A stretch of 64,000 bases of DNA from Streptomyces fodineus (GTDB lineage Bacteria; Actinomycetota; Actinomycetes; Streptomycetales; Streptomycetaceae), in NCBI RefSeq assembly GCF_001735805.1, contig NZ_CP017248.1:1798001-1862000 (forward strand), read 5' to 3'. The notes under the pieces are model-generated. The model was given only the letters and a program-made list of their open reading frames with translations. It was not told where the DNA came from and ran no database searches. The position numbers and the translations under genes were made by a program. Positions 1 to 7,377 of the stretch are shown here, piece by piece (position 1 is the first letter of the stretch; every line of letters begins with the position of its first letter).

Positions 1-402
1 CGCGATGAACTCCGCGATGTCGCTGCCGAATTCACGGGCCTCGACGCTCAGCCGCACGCCGACGATGCCGTCCGCGCCCAGCTGGGCCGCCTCCGCCTCC
101 ATGCGGGTCATGGCCAGCTCGCGGGCGTGGTACATGGCTTGGCTGAGCGTCGTCAGCTCCTGGTTCTTGCCCCAGCGGCCCAGCTGGATGCCCACGTGGT
201 AGATCGAGCTGCCCAGTACGAGGCCGATGGGCCGGAATCCCGCCTCGCGCACGAGCAGGAACTCATTGACCGACAGGTCGCTGGTGAAGATCGAACCCGG
301 CTTGCCCGGCTGCAGCTCGGCCAGCCGCCGCATCGCGTCGGCTGGCACGCCCTGGGCGGACATTCCCTCAGGAGTGCCGTCGGCGGGGTTGAAGACGGTC
401 AT
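1..402 (-). CDS. YbjQ-like heavy-metal-binding-domain protein (C-terminus cut by window edge)
   Basis: The frame runs from an ATG at 402 to the window edge, so the C-terminus is missing. It encodes an N-terminal stretch ending in SDLSVNEFLLVREAGF, then a GLVLGSSIYHVG segment and an AMTRMEAEAAQLGADGIVGVRL segment. This last pattern, repeated Ala/Glu helix followed by LGADGVVGVRL, is the signature of the YbjQ/DUF74 'heavy metal-binding' fold; metal binding itself is not proven for the family. It starts 13 bp after the stop of the upstream gene at 416, which encodes two copies of the same domain, so the two are probably co-transcribed and related by duplication. No signal peptide is visible, so it is presumably cytoplasmic. 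Confidence 0.75.
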   Translation of the reverse strand, partial: MTVFNPADGTPEGMSAQGVPADAMRRLAELQPGKPGSIFTSDLSVNEFLLVREAGFRPIGLVLGSSIYHVGIQLGRWGKNQELTTLSQAMYHARELAMTRMEAEAAQLGADGIVGVRLSVEAREFGSDIAEFIA

Positions 403-415
403 GAACGGGTTCCCC

Positions 416-1357
416 TCATCGCATGTCGGTGGCGGTGCGACGCATGGCCCGCCGGCGTCGTTCCGGGTCGAGCGGCATCACGGTGAGTGTGCGGGGCGGC
501 TCCTCGCGTGCCGTGAAGCGGGCGACGGTGGTGCCCACCAGCGTCGCCTCGGCCACATGGTCCTGCTGGTCGTCGTTGCTCCTTCGCATGCAGGGTTCGC
601 CCCAGATGCGCAGGTCGCCCGTGGAGAGGATCACGCCGTCGCCGCCCCGCCGCCCGCTCTGCGCCCGCAGGTGCGCACGGGCGTCGCAGCGCACGGCCTG
701 GACGAGCTCGCTCCAGCCGCTGACCTCGGTGTTGCTCCACGAGCGCGTCTGTGCGCGGGTGGTGTAGTCGTCGTGGCGCACGCCGACGGACATCCCGTAC
801 AGCAGCTCGACGGGGACCCAGCCCGCGGTCACCAGCTTCGCGAAGCCCCGGCCGTCGAGGTGGCAGGTGAACGGCTGCGGTGCCCGTACCGTTCCCGCCG
901 CACGCACCGCGGTCCCGATCACCTTGAACTCCAGGCAGTTGGGCTGTGCCGCGAAGGGCGCCTCCGTCAGCTGTGCCGCGACGACGCCGTCGCCGCCGAG
1001 GGCCGAGCACTCCGCGGTCATCCGGTCGAGGGCCGAGCGGCGTGCCCGGTCGAGCACTTCGACGAGCGCGGCGGACGGGGCACCCCTTCCGGAGAGGGCT
1101 ACGGGCGCCGGGGCGCTGCTGAAGGCGTACTGCATGCCCCCGTAAAAACAGTCGTGATAGCCCCAGTACCGGCCGCGGCGGCCCACGTGGTAGACGGCCG
1201 ACCCCATGACCTGACCCACCGGTTCGAACCCCACGGCGCGCAGGGCGGCGAACTCACCGGTGGACAGTGCCGAGGACCACGTTCCGCTGCCGCGCACCTC
1301 CGCGATGCGCGCGGCTGCCGCCGGAGGCAGCCCGGCTCCCGTCCATTCCCCGCTCAT
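416..1357 (-). CDS. Two-domain YbjQ-like heavy-metal-binding-domain protein
   Basis: About 313 residues. Two weakly similar YbjQ-type units are visible: residues about 20-160 (GQVMGSAVYHVG, then LDRMTAECSALGGDGVVAAQL) and about 170-290 (PVELLYGMSVGVRH, then ARAHLRAQSGRRGGDGVIL). The same motif pair occurs once in the next gene downstream. The frame is open to 1396, but the ATG at 1357 (MSGEWTG) is preferred because the upstream residues look like untranslated sequence. The function is unknown; the family is named for a proposed metal site. It lies in a probable two-gene operon with the gene at 1-402. Confidence 0.75.
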   Translation of the reverse strand: MSGEWTGAGLPPAAAARIAEVRGSGTWSSALSTGEFAALRAVGFEPVGQVMGSAVYHVGRRGRYWGYHDCFYGGMQYAFSSAPAPVALSGRGAPSAALVEVLDRARRSALDRMTAECSALGGDGVVAAQLTEAPFAAQPNCLEFKVIGTAVRAAGTVRAPQPFTCHLDGRGFAKLVTAGWVPVELLYGMSVGVRHDDYTTRAQTRSWSNTEVSGWSELVQAVRCDARAHLRAQSGRRGGDGVILSTGDLRIWGEPCMRRSNDDQQDHVAEATLVGTTVARFTAREEPPRTLTVMPLDPERRRRAMRRTATDMR

Positions 1358-1459
1358 GGACACCAACTTCCCGCCTCGTGTCCTGCCCAAGGGCATAGCG
1401 GGTCGAGTCTATGCCCGGCGGACTCACCGGTGGCGGGCGCCGTCCTCGAAGCGGTCGCC

Positions 1460-2521
1460 TCACTGCCGTCGGCCCGCCGCACGGGAGCGGTGGCCGGTCG
1501 TCGGACCGGCGGTGCTCTCCCGGACCAGGAGGGAGCTGCGCAGCACCACGGTGCGCAGCGGGTCACGCTTCCCGGCGATGCGGTCCAGCAGCAGGTTGGC
1601 CGCTGTCCACCCCAGGTCGTACGAGGGCAACTGCACCGTGGTCAGGCTGGGCCGCACCAGCGGCGCCCAGGGCACCTCGCCGAACGACAGCACGCCGATC
1701 TGCGGTGATTCCAGGCCGGCCTCGTGCACCGCCTGCAGCGCCCCGACGGCCATCAGGTTGTTGGCCGCGAAGACCGCGTCGGGCCGCTGCGGCGCCGCGA
1801 GCAGGTCGGCCATGGCCCTGCGCCCGCCCTCGACCTTGAAGTCGGCGTGCCGGGTGTAGTCGCGCAGCAGGTCGACGTCCTGGGCAGCGGTACCCGGGTC
1901 GTCGTCCAGAAAGTCCTGGATCGCCCGCCGGTAGCCTGCCAGCCGCTCCTGGGAGGTGGAGGCGCCCTGCGGGCCGGTGATGCAGGCGATCCGCCGGTAG
2001 CCGCGAGCCAGCAGGTGCGCGGTGGCCGCTTCGCTGCCCTCCTCGTTGTCCATCAGTACCGCGTCCACCTCGGCCCCGCGCAGGCGGCGGTCCACCGCGA
2101 CCACCGGGATGCGGCGGCCTTCGAGGGCGGACAGGTCGGTGCGGCTGCGTGACGCGGCGGCCATGATGACGCCCGCCATCTGCTCCGCGACCGCGATGTG
2201 CAGGTAGCGCCGTTCCTTGTCGACGTTCTCGTCGGTGTTGCACAGCACCACCGGGAGGCCGGTCCGCTGGGCGGCATCCTCGACGCCGCGGGCCAGCGCG
2301 GTGAAGAACGGGTTCTCGATGTCCGGGATGAGCAGTCCGATGACGCTGCTGCGCTGCATGCGCAGCGAGCGGGCGACCCGGTTGGGGGCGAAGCCCAGCT
2401 CGGCCGCCGCGCGCCGGACCCGTTCGGCGCGCTCGGCCGTGACGCGACCGCCGTTGAAGACCCGGGAGACCGTGGCCGGGGAGACTCCGGCGGCCTGGGC
2501 CACGTCATTGATCGTCGTCAT
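1460..2521 (-). CDS. LacI-family transcriptional regulator
   Basis: A complete 353-residue protein of normal family length. The N-terminal helix-turn-helix is classical (INDVAQAAGVSPATVSRVFN, residues 4-23), followed by the hinge (NRVARSLRMQRS) and a periplasmic-binding-protein-like sugar domain from about residue 60 (IGLLIPDIENPFF). Members repress sugar catabolism or transport operons until the sugar binds. The gene is divergent from a promoter region that carries a perfect LacI-type palindrome at 2747-2758 and a near-palindrome at 2646-2659. The operon expected beyond them is now only an ABC-transporter fragment, so this regulator appears orphaned. The C-terminal 15 or so residues are Arg/Gly-rich, which is common in streptomycete members. 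Confidence 0.93.
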   Translation of the reverse strand: MTTINDVAQAAGVSPATVSRVFNGGRVTAERAERVRRAAAELGFAPNRVARSLRMQRSSVIGLLIPDIENPFFTALARGVEDAAQRTGLPVVLCNTDENVDKERRYLHIAVAEQMAGVIMAAASRSRTDLSALEGRRIPVVAVDRRLRGAEVDAVLMDNEEGSEAATAHLLARGYRRIACITGPQGASTSQERLAGYRRAIQDFLDDDPGTAAQDVDLLRDYTRHADFKVEGGRRAMADLLAAPQRPDAVFAANNLMAVGALQAVHEAGLESPQIGVLSFGEVPWAPLVRPSLTTVQLPSYDLGWTAANLLLDRIAGKRDPLRTVVLRSSLLVRESTAGPTTGHRSRAAGRRQ

Positions 2522-2611
2522 AGGTCCTCCGACCCCTCATGGCCACCAGGGGCCGCATGCGCGGGGTGCCGGGTCGATGCCGCCGCGCTGCGGCCGGCTC
2601 GTACGCGGCTC

Positions 2612-2641
2612 TTGACACCCTTCAGCGGCAAACCCTACGTT
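2612..2641 (+). promoter_or_regulatory. Vegetative-type promoter for the LacI-controlled operon remnant
   Basis: A perfect -35 TTGACA (2612-2617) and a -10-like TACGTT (2636-2641) are separated by 18 bp. The promoter faces away from lacI and towards the truncated ABC gene. A near-palindrome TGAAAAGGATTTCA (2646-2659) lies just downstream of the -10, where a repressor would block initiation. Start site not mapped; this is inference from the sequence. Confidence 0.5.
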
Positions 2642-2746
2642 TCGCTGAAAAGGATTTCAAGGTCCGGCCGAACCCCCTACCACTGTGTGTAGGCCCCTAC
2701 TCGGCCATCACACCCTTCATTGAAAGAAGACAGTGTGGGAATTTGT

Positions 2747-2758
2747 GAAATCGATTTC
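2747..2758. promoter_or_regulatory. LacI-type operator palindrome
   Basis: GAAATCGATTTC is a perfect 12-bp palindrome with the central CG typical of LacI/GalR-family operators, flanked as TTGTGAAATCGATTTCTCG. It sits about 100 bp downstream of the promoter at 2612-2641 and 63 bp before the ABC fragment. The related near-palindrome at 2646-2659 could be a second site. The adjacent LacI regulator is the obvious candidate ligand, which is inference. Confidence 0.5.
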
Positions 2759-2791
2759 TCGCACAACCTGTGCACCATAGGGAGGTCTGCG

Positions 2792-2824
2792 ATGGCGCGG
2801 ATGAACGCGGACGGCGCGGCATGA
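2792..2824 (+). CDS. Possible 10-residue leader peptide, coupled to the ABC fragment
   Basis: An ATG at 2792, well placed after GGGAGG (about 2780-2785), opens a 10-codon frame ([10 protein letters not shown]) whose TGA overlaps the ATG at 2821 as ATGA. The strong ribosome site belongs to this frame rather than directly to the ABC gene, so translation of the ABC gene may be coupled to it. It could equally be a chance frame, with the ribosome site serving the ATG at 2821 at a longer distance. Confidence 0.25.
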   Translation: MARMNADGAA

Positions 2825-2967
2825 GCGGCACACCGCCCGCCCTGCTGCGAATGCTGGGCATCAGCAAGGAGTTTCCGGGTGTCCGGGCGCTCGGCGGCGT
2901 CGAACTGACCGTCCACCCCGGCGAGGTGGTGGCGCTGCTCGGCGAGAACGGCGCCGGCAAGTCGACG
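2821..2967 (+). pseudogene. N-terminal fragment of a sugar ABC transporter ATPase (RbsA/MglA type)
   Basis: From ATG 2821 the frame reads as the start of a sugar-import ATPase: [20 protein letters not shown], a beta strand, then [13 protein letters not shown], the Walker A motif. Homology ends exactly after the Walker A at 2967. Everything needed for ATP hydrolysis (signature, Walker B) is missing; intact homologues are about 500 residues. The frame then runs to 3282 through unrelated sequence. The remnant lies behind a LacI-type promoter/operator, as a complete rbs- or mgl-like operon would. A deletion or an assembly join must have removed the rest. Confidence 0.8.
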
Positions 2968-2971
2968 CCGC

Positions 2972-3175
2972 GCCGCCGGATCCGGCCAGGCGTACGTGTA
3001 CGTCGACGGCACGAAGGCGGCCACGGTGGACCTGAAGTCCTCCACCACCCTGTACCGGCAGGCGATCTGGACCAGGACCTGGTCCGGCGGCGCCAAGCAC
3101 ACCGTCAAGATCGTCGTGCTCGGCACCAGCGGCCGTCCCACCATCACCACGGACGGTCTCGTCTACATCAAGTAG
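2972..3175 (+). pseudogene. C-terminal fragment of a secreted protein (cell-wall/carbohydrate module)
   Basis: In a different frame from the ABC fragment the sequence reads [18 protein letters not shown], then [12 protein letters not shown], then [16 protein letters not shown] and ends GLVYIK before TAG at 3173. This pattern (xYVDG, WTRTW, HTVKxVVLGTxGRPT) is the last beta-sandwich module of many streptomycete secreted peptidases and wall hydrolases. There is no start codon or signal peptide in frame, so it is a 3' fragment fused by a deletion to the ABC ATPase fragment. The parent protein cannot be identified. Confidence 0.65.
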
Positions 3176-3191
3176 CTGACCGCGGTGCCGA

Positions 3192-3225
3192 GTCCGGTGG
3201 TTGCGCGACACGCCTACCACCGGAC
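3192..3225. terminator. Hairpin terminator between convergent units
   Basis: GTCCGGTGGT (3192-3201) and ACCACCGGAC (3216-3225) form a perfect 10-bp stem around a 14-nt loop. It lies between the 3' remnant ending at 3175 and the convergent metallophosphoesterase stop at 3256. It has no T tract, as usual for streptomycete terminators, and could serve both strands. Confidence 0.6.
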
Positions 3226-3255
3226 GGCCGCCGGGGCCTGAACACACCGCCGCCG

Positions 3256-5001
3256 CTACGTTGCGGGTTTGGTCAGCAGTAGTTCGGTGTTGTGGTCGGC
3301 GGCGGTGCCGATGCGGGTGGCGGGGGTGGCGTAGGGGTCGTTGTAGGCGAGCTCGCGGTAGAGGGCGGCCAGGCCGCGGTCGGACGTGTCGGTGAAGTCG
3401 GTCGCATACGGTGCCGCGGACTCGATGAGCGTGGTGAACAGCGACAACGTGCCGTCCTGGTTGTCGGCGATCTCGACGATCCGGGCGTGGTGCGGGTAGT
3501 CGACGTGGGAGGCGGTGTTGATCTCCCAGAAGGCGCGCTCGGCGACGGTGTGGCCGTGCGGGATGATCCGGTTGGTGTGGGTGTGGCCGTTGACCCAGGC
3601 CACGACGTTCGGGAAGCGCTGGAGCAGCGCGACCAGTTCGTCGCCGCTGTGGCGGCCCTCGAAGGGGTGGTACGGGTCCGGGAGCAGGTTGCCCATCGTG
3701 CCACTGGTGTGGTGGCTGAAGACGACGACGAGGCGGCCCCCGGATCCGCCGCGCACTACCTTGCCGTCGCTGTCGTACCAGTGGCCGCTGTGCGCCTTGA
3801 GGACCGACTCCAGCCAGTTCAGCTGTCCGGTGCCGAGTGAACCGTCGGCGAATCCGGCCCGGTTCGTGGTGTCGAGGCTGATACCGAGGACGCCGTCGGC
3901 GAGGTCGAAGGTGTAGTAGAGGTGTCCGCTGCCGACCGCGTCCTGGGTGAATCCGTGGCCGACAGGGCCGGCGCCGGTGTATGCGGGGTTCAGGTGGGCC
4001 TTGGCGAACTCGGCGGGCGTGAACGGGTGGCGGCGCTCGTCGGGGGTGACGGTGCGGATGGAGCCGCCGTCGGCCAGCAGCCGGCTCAGCAGGATCACGG
4101 CCTCGCCGGGGTCGTGCAGCAGGGCGTCCGCCAGCTTTGCGGCGGTCGCGTCGTCGCAGCCCTCGACCTTGCGCGAGCCGGTGTACAGGTCGCCCAGCAG
4201 GCCGAGGTCGGGCAGGCTGCCCTCGATGCTGTCGTCGTGGTTGCCGACCGTGGTGTACCAGGGGACGCTCAGGCCGGGCGCGTCGAAGGGGCGGATCGCG
4301 CCGGACAGGAAACCGGGTATCTGCGGCAGTCCCTTGGCCTTGTAGGCGTCCTGGAGGGACGCCTCGGGGTTCCAGTACTGCGCGCTGCCGGAGTTCTGCA
4401 CGCCCTCGTAGCGCGCGAGGTCGCCGCTGTCCGGGGTGATGCGGCCGCCGCTCATGACGGTCAGGTACCAGTCGAGTTCGATCCGCTCGTGGTTGTCGGT
4501 GTTGTCGCCGGTGGCCATCACCAGGCTGAACGGCAGCCCGGTGTACGGGCCTTGGCGCACCGCGTTCACCCGCTCGACGAGCGATGAGGCACCCCTCACG
4601 GTGAGCGTCTCCTGCGGGCGATGCGCGCTGTCGATGAACCGTGCCAGGTACTCGAAGCGCACCGGCGACTCGGTGTCCGTCAGATGCAGGTCGGTGAACT
4701 GCACGAAGGAGGCGAGCCCGGTGCGGCGGTCGTCCCGCCCGGATGCCGCGCCGGCCAGTTCGGCGCGCACCACCAGGGGCCAGCCGGGGCCCGCCACCAG
4801 CCGCTTGTACGCCCCGTCGCCGACGGGCGTGGCCGCCTGTTCGAGGGTGGTGCCGTCGATACGTACGGCTCGCGCCGCCGTGGCCGCCAGAGCCTCGTCC
4901 TGCGCCAGCGCCCGGCCCGGTGTCAGCACCGGCCACAGCGCGGCCGTCGCAGCCGCCGAAGACATCCCGGTCACGAACCGACGCCGACTGATCCCGCTCA
5001 T
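3256..5001 (-). CDS. Tat-exported metallophosphoesterase (TIGR03767/PPA1498-like)
   Basis: About 581 residues from ATG 5001, which has GGGGGA at the right distance; the longer frame to 5208 lacks one. The N-terminus is a Tat signal: SRRRFVTG followed by an Ala-rich hydrophobic stretch and a likely cut near ALA-QDE (residues 31-36). Calcineurin-fold motifs are present in order: DLH (104-106), GDNTDN (165-170), GNHDDS, SHHTSG and NGHTHTN, so the dinuclear metal site looks intact. Members of this family are secreted phosphoesterases of unknown substrate. The gene stands alone, convergent with the upstream remnant across a hairpin, and divergent from the ParA-like gene. Confidence 0.9.
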   Translation of the reverse strand: MSGISRRRFVTGMSSAAATAALWPVLTPGRALAQDEALAATAARAVRIDGTTLEQAATPVGDGAYKRLVAGPGWPLVVRAELAGAASGRDDRRTGLASFVQFTDLHLTDTESPVRFEYLARFIDSAHRPQETLTVRGASSLVERVNAVRQGPYTGLPFSLVMATGDNTDNHERIELDWYLTVMSGGRITPDSGDLARYEGVQNSGSAQYWNPEASLQDAYKAKGLPQIPGFLSGAIRPFDAPGLSVPWYTTVGNHDDSIEGSLPDLGLLGDLYTGSRKVEGCDDATAAKLADALLHDPGEAVILLSRLLADGGSIRTVTPDERRHPFTPAEFAKAHLNPAYTGAGPVGHGFTQDAVGSGHLYYTFDLADGVLGISLDTTNRAGFADGSLGTGQLNWLESVLKAHSGHWYDSDGKVVRGGSGGRLVVVFSHHTSGTMGNLLPDPYHPFEGRHSGDELVALLQRFPNVVAWVNGHTHTNRIIPHGHTVAERAFWEINTASHVDYPHHARIVEIADNQDGTLSLFTTLIESAAPYATDFTDTSDRGLAALYRELAYNDPYATPATRIGTAADHNTELLLTKPAT

Positions 5002-5173
5002 CAATCCCCCTGTCCTCGACGGCACTTGAGCCTCGCGCCCGAGTGCCGGACGCATCCGCCGCGCCAGCCTTACTGACGAGTAGTCGTGTGTCCAGAGTGT
5101 GGTGGGAAACGGAGGGGAAACAGAGGGAGCGAGGGTTAGCCCGCCGGAATGATTCACCGGCGCCGCCGGGTGA

Positions 5174-5185
5174 ACCGTGCACGGT
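5174..5185. promoter_or_regulatory. Palindrome in the divergent 5.0-5.24 kb region
   Basis: ACCGTGCACGGT is a perfect 12-bp palindrome, 52 bp before the GTG of the ParA-like gene. A second imperfect inverted repeat (TTCACCGGC / GCCGGGTGAA) lies just before it at 5152-5174. Both could be operator sites or chance in GC-rich DNA. Confidence 0.25.
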
Positions 5186-5222
5186 GGCCCCGCGTCAACG
5201 GCGGGCACCGGCGCTCGGCGGT

Positions 5223-5228
5223 TAGCGT
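5223..5228 (+). promoter_or_regulatory. -10 box of a likely leaderless promoter
   Basis: TAGCGT ends 8 nt before the GTG start at 5237, and no ribosome-binding site lies between them. That spacing is what a leaderless transcript would show. The same 12-bp context (GTTAGCGTCGGC) occurs before the ATG of the gene at 36815. No convincing -35 was found. Confidence 0.35.
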
Positions 5229-5236
5229 CGGCTCCT

Positions 5237-5872
5237 GTGCCGCTGACCTATGCATTCGTGAACCTCAAACCCGGAGTGGGGAAGACGACCAGCGCCGTCT
5301 GGCTGGCCCACGCGCTGCACGCGTCGGGCCTGTCGCCGTTGCTGGTGGACAGCGACCCCGCGTCTTCCGCGCTGCGCTGGAGCGAACTGGCGGGCGGTTT
5401 TCCGTTCCCCGTGCTCGCCCTTCCGGTGGGCGACGTACACCGTCGGGTGAACGACTTCCTCGACAACCGGCGGGCCGTGGTGTTCGACGCCCCGCAGCTG
5501 GAGGACCACGCCCACATCGCCCGGGGCGTCATGCGGTACGCGAGCGAGTGGATCGTGCCCGTGACCCCGGCCCCGATCGAGCTGGACCGCATGGCGCCCA
5601 TCGACCGCGAAATGGATGACATGCAGTCCCTGCGCTCCCACCCGGCCCGCGCCGCCGTCCTGCTGAACCGCACGAATCGTCCCGAGGCCACGCGCACCGG
5701 TCCCGACGCCGACGCCCGCGAAGCCCTCACCGAGCGGGGTTTCGACGTGTTGTCCACGCATATCCCGCGGCTCGACCTGTACTCCCAGTCCTTCGGCAGC
5801 CCCGTCGAGGTGAAGGGCACGGCGTACATGGATCTCGCAGCGGAGCTCATCAACCGTCAGGACGGGCCATGA
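5237..5872 (+). CDS. ParA/MinD-like ATPase
   Basis: About 211 residues from GTG 5237. The deviant Walker A is KPGVGKTT (about residue 11-18), with a Pro where ParA proteins have Gly, but the signature lysine is kept. The switch-like VDSDPASSALRW and the Walker B-like VVFDAPQ follow in the normal order, as does the VTPAPIELD region. ParA proteins position DNA or protein cargo, and short ParA-like orphans are common in Streptomyces. It overlaps the next gene by 4 bp (ATGA), so the two are translationally coupled. It is neither the chromosomal parA (no parB neighbour) nor an arsA. Its cargo is unknown. Confidence 0.8.
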   Translation: MPLTYAFVNLKPGVGKTTSAVWLAHALHASGLSPLLVDSDPASSALRWSELAGGFPFPVLALPVGDVHRRVNDFLDNRRAVVFDAPQLEDHAHIARGVMRYASEWIVPVTPAPIELDRMAPIDREMDDMQSLRSHPARAAVLLNRTNRPEATRTGPDADAREALTERGFDVLSTHIPRLDLYSQSFGSPVEVKGTAYMDLAAELINRQDGP

Positions 5873-6099
5873 ACCAGCGCAAGGACACCTATCGAGCCGC
5901 ACTGCAGCGCCGGCCGGACACGACGGCCCCCGCTTCCGCCCCTACCAGAGTCACCCGGCTGGACACCCGCTACCTCAAGGTGATCATCGAACTGGACCCC
6001 GCCTTCGCGCGTGACCTCACCGGCTGGGCCGGCAAGCCGCTGTCCGCGCTCATGCGCGCCGGCGAGGCGGTCCTACGACCGCTGAGGCAGGGCCGGTGA
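5869..6099 (+). CDS. Small protein coupled to the ParA-like ATPase
   Basis: 76 residues, start ATG overlapping the ParA-like stop (ATGA at 5869-5872). The N-terminal half is basic, Pro/Thr/Ala-rich and probably disordered. The C-terminal half (YLKVIIELDPAFARDL, then an Ala/Leu helix to the end) looks folded. No family was recognised. Its coupling to the ATPase suggests an adaptor or centromere-like partner, by analogy with par operons; this is inference. Its 3' end overlaps the convergent gene ending at 6073 by 27 bp. Confidence 0.6.
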   Translation: MNQRKDTYRAALQRRPDTTAPASAPTRVTRLDTRYLKVIIELDPAFARDLTGWAGKPLSALMRAGEAVLRPLRQGR

Positions 6100-7269
6100 G
6101 CCGACCCGGGGTGCGCCGCCCGCGACGGCCTTCGCCCAGCCCTGCTCGACCGTCTTCCTCGCCTGCTCGAGCTGGGCGTCGGTGGGGAATTGAGGGGTTC
6201 CCTCGACGGTCGGCAGGCGTGCGGCGGAAGCGTTGTCGAGGGTGCCGTCCTTCTTCATGGTGTCCAGGAGGACCGGGCGGGCGAATCCGAGCAGGCGGAG
6301 GTTCTGGCCCTCGGCGCTGAACAGGTACTCCTGCCAGAGGCGGGCGGCCGCCGGGTGCGGGGCGTTCTTGTTGACCGCCAGCGCGAAGTACTGGGCGAAG
6401 CTGCTGTCCAAGGGGATGGAGACCCGCCATTTCACGCCCTTGCCGCGGAGCCGGTCGGCGAAGTCGAGGTTGACATAGTCCCAGTTGATGGTGATGGGTG
6501 TGCGGCCGCTCGCGACGGTTGCCCAGGTCGACGCGACAGGGTTGAGATTGCCGCGCCTGCTGAGCTCGGCGAAGAAGTCGAGACCGGGCTGGACGTTGTC
6601 GAACGATCCCCCGTTCGCCAGCGCGGCGGCGAAGACGCTGTCGAAGGCGGTGCCGGACCGGGTGGGGTCGCCCTCCAACGCCACCATGCCCTTGTAGCGG
6701 CGGTTCAGCAGATCGGCGAAGGTCCCGGGGCAGTGCCCCACGCGCCGGGCGTCGCAGCCGATGGACATGTATCCGCCGTAGTTGTTGTACCAGCGGGCTT
6801 GTGGGTCCTTCTGGTTGTCGGGGATCGCGTCGTACGCGGCGACCTTGTACGGCGCCAGCAGGTTCCCTCTCGCCGCCGCCCGCGCGAAGGTGTCGCCCAC
6901 GTCGATCACGTCGGGGGCGTCCCGCCGGTGGTCCCCGCGCCGCAGTGCCTCGATCTCGTCCTCGCTGTGACTGTGGGGGCGGTCGACCGTGACCCGGATC
7001 CCGTACTTCTTCTGGAAGCCGTCGATCAGGCCGCCGTAGTCGGCCCAGTCACGCGGCAACGCGATCGCTCGGAGCGCGCCCTCCTTCTTCGCCGCGGCGA
7101 TCAGCACGTGCATGCCGCCCGCATCCGCGGCGGACGTCGCCCGCGTGGGACCCGCAGGCCTGGCGGGAGGCCTGTTCTCGCATGCGCCGACACCCAGTGC
7201 CGCGAGAGCGAGGCAGCCGAGGACGGCCAAGCACCTCCGGCCGCCGGAACGAGACACCGGTGCAGCCAT
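6073..7269 (-). CDS. ABC-type extracellular solute-binding lipoprotein
   Basis: About 398 residues from ATG 7269. A lipoprotein signal ends at VGAC with Cys30 as the lipidated residue, so it is anchored outside the membrane. The body follows the spermidine/putrescine- and iron-type binding fold: early LIAAAKKEGALRAI, GFQKKYGIRVTVDR, DVIDVGDTFARAA, YNNYGGYMSIGCD, and WDYVNLDFADRL. The N-terminal 'KKEGAL' arrangement is typical of Fe3+/thiamine/polyamine receptors. No permease or ATPase gene is adjacent, so it is an orphan receptor whose ligand cannot be told. It is convergent and overlapping with the small gene ending at 6099. Confidence 0.85.
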   Translation of the reverse strand: MAAPVSRSGGRRCLAVLGCLALAALGVGACENRPPARPAGPTRATSAADAGGMHVLIAAAKKEGALRAIALPRDWADYGGLIDGFQKKYGIRVTVDRPHSHSEDEIEALRRGDHRRDAPDVIDVGDTFARAAARGNLLAPYKVAAYDAIPDNQKDPQARWYNNYGGYMSIGCDARRVGHCPGTFADLLNRRYKGMVALEGDPTRSGTAFDSVFAAALANGGSFDNVQPGLDFFAELSRRGNLNPVASTWATVASGRTPITINWDYVNLDFADRLRGKGVKWRVSIPLDSSFAQYFALAVNKNAPHPAAARLWQEYLFSAEGQNLRLLGFARPVLLDTMKKDGTLDNASAARLPTVEGTPQFPTDAQLEQARKTVEQGWAKAVAGGAPRVGSPALPQRS

Positions 7270-7377
7270 GCCGCCGCACACGACGTCGCCACGGGCGCCG
7301 CCAAAGACCGAAAATCGCCACCAACCGGTCATCTCCGCCAGAATACCCAGCTGCCTCCCCGGCCATCCCGACGACGC

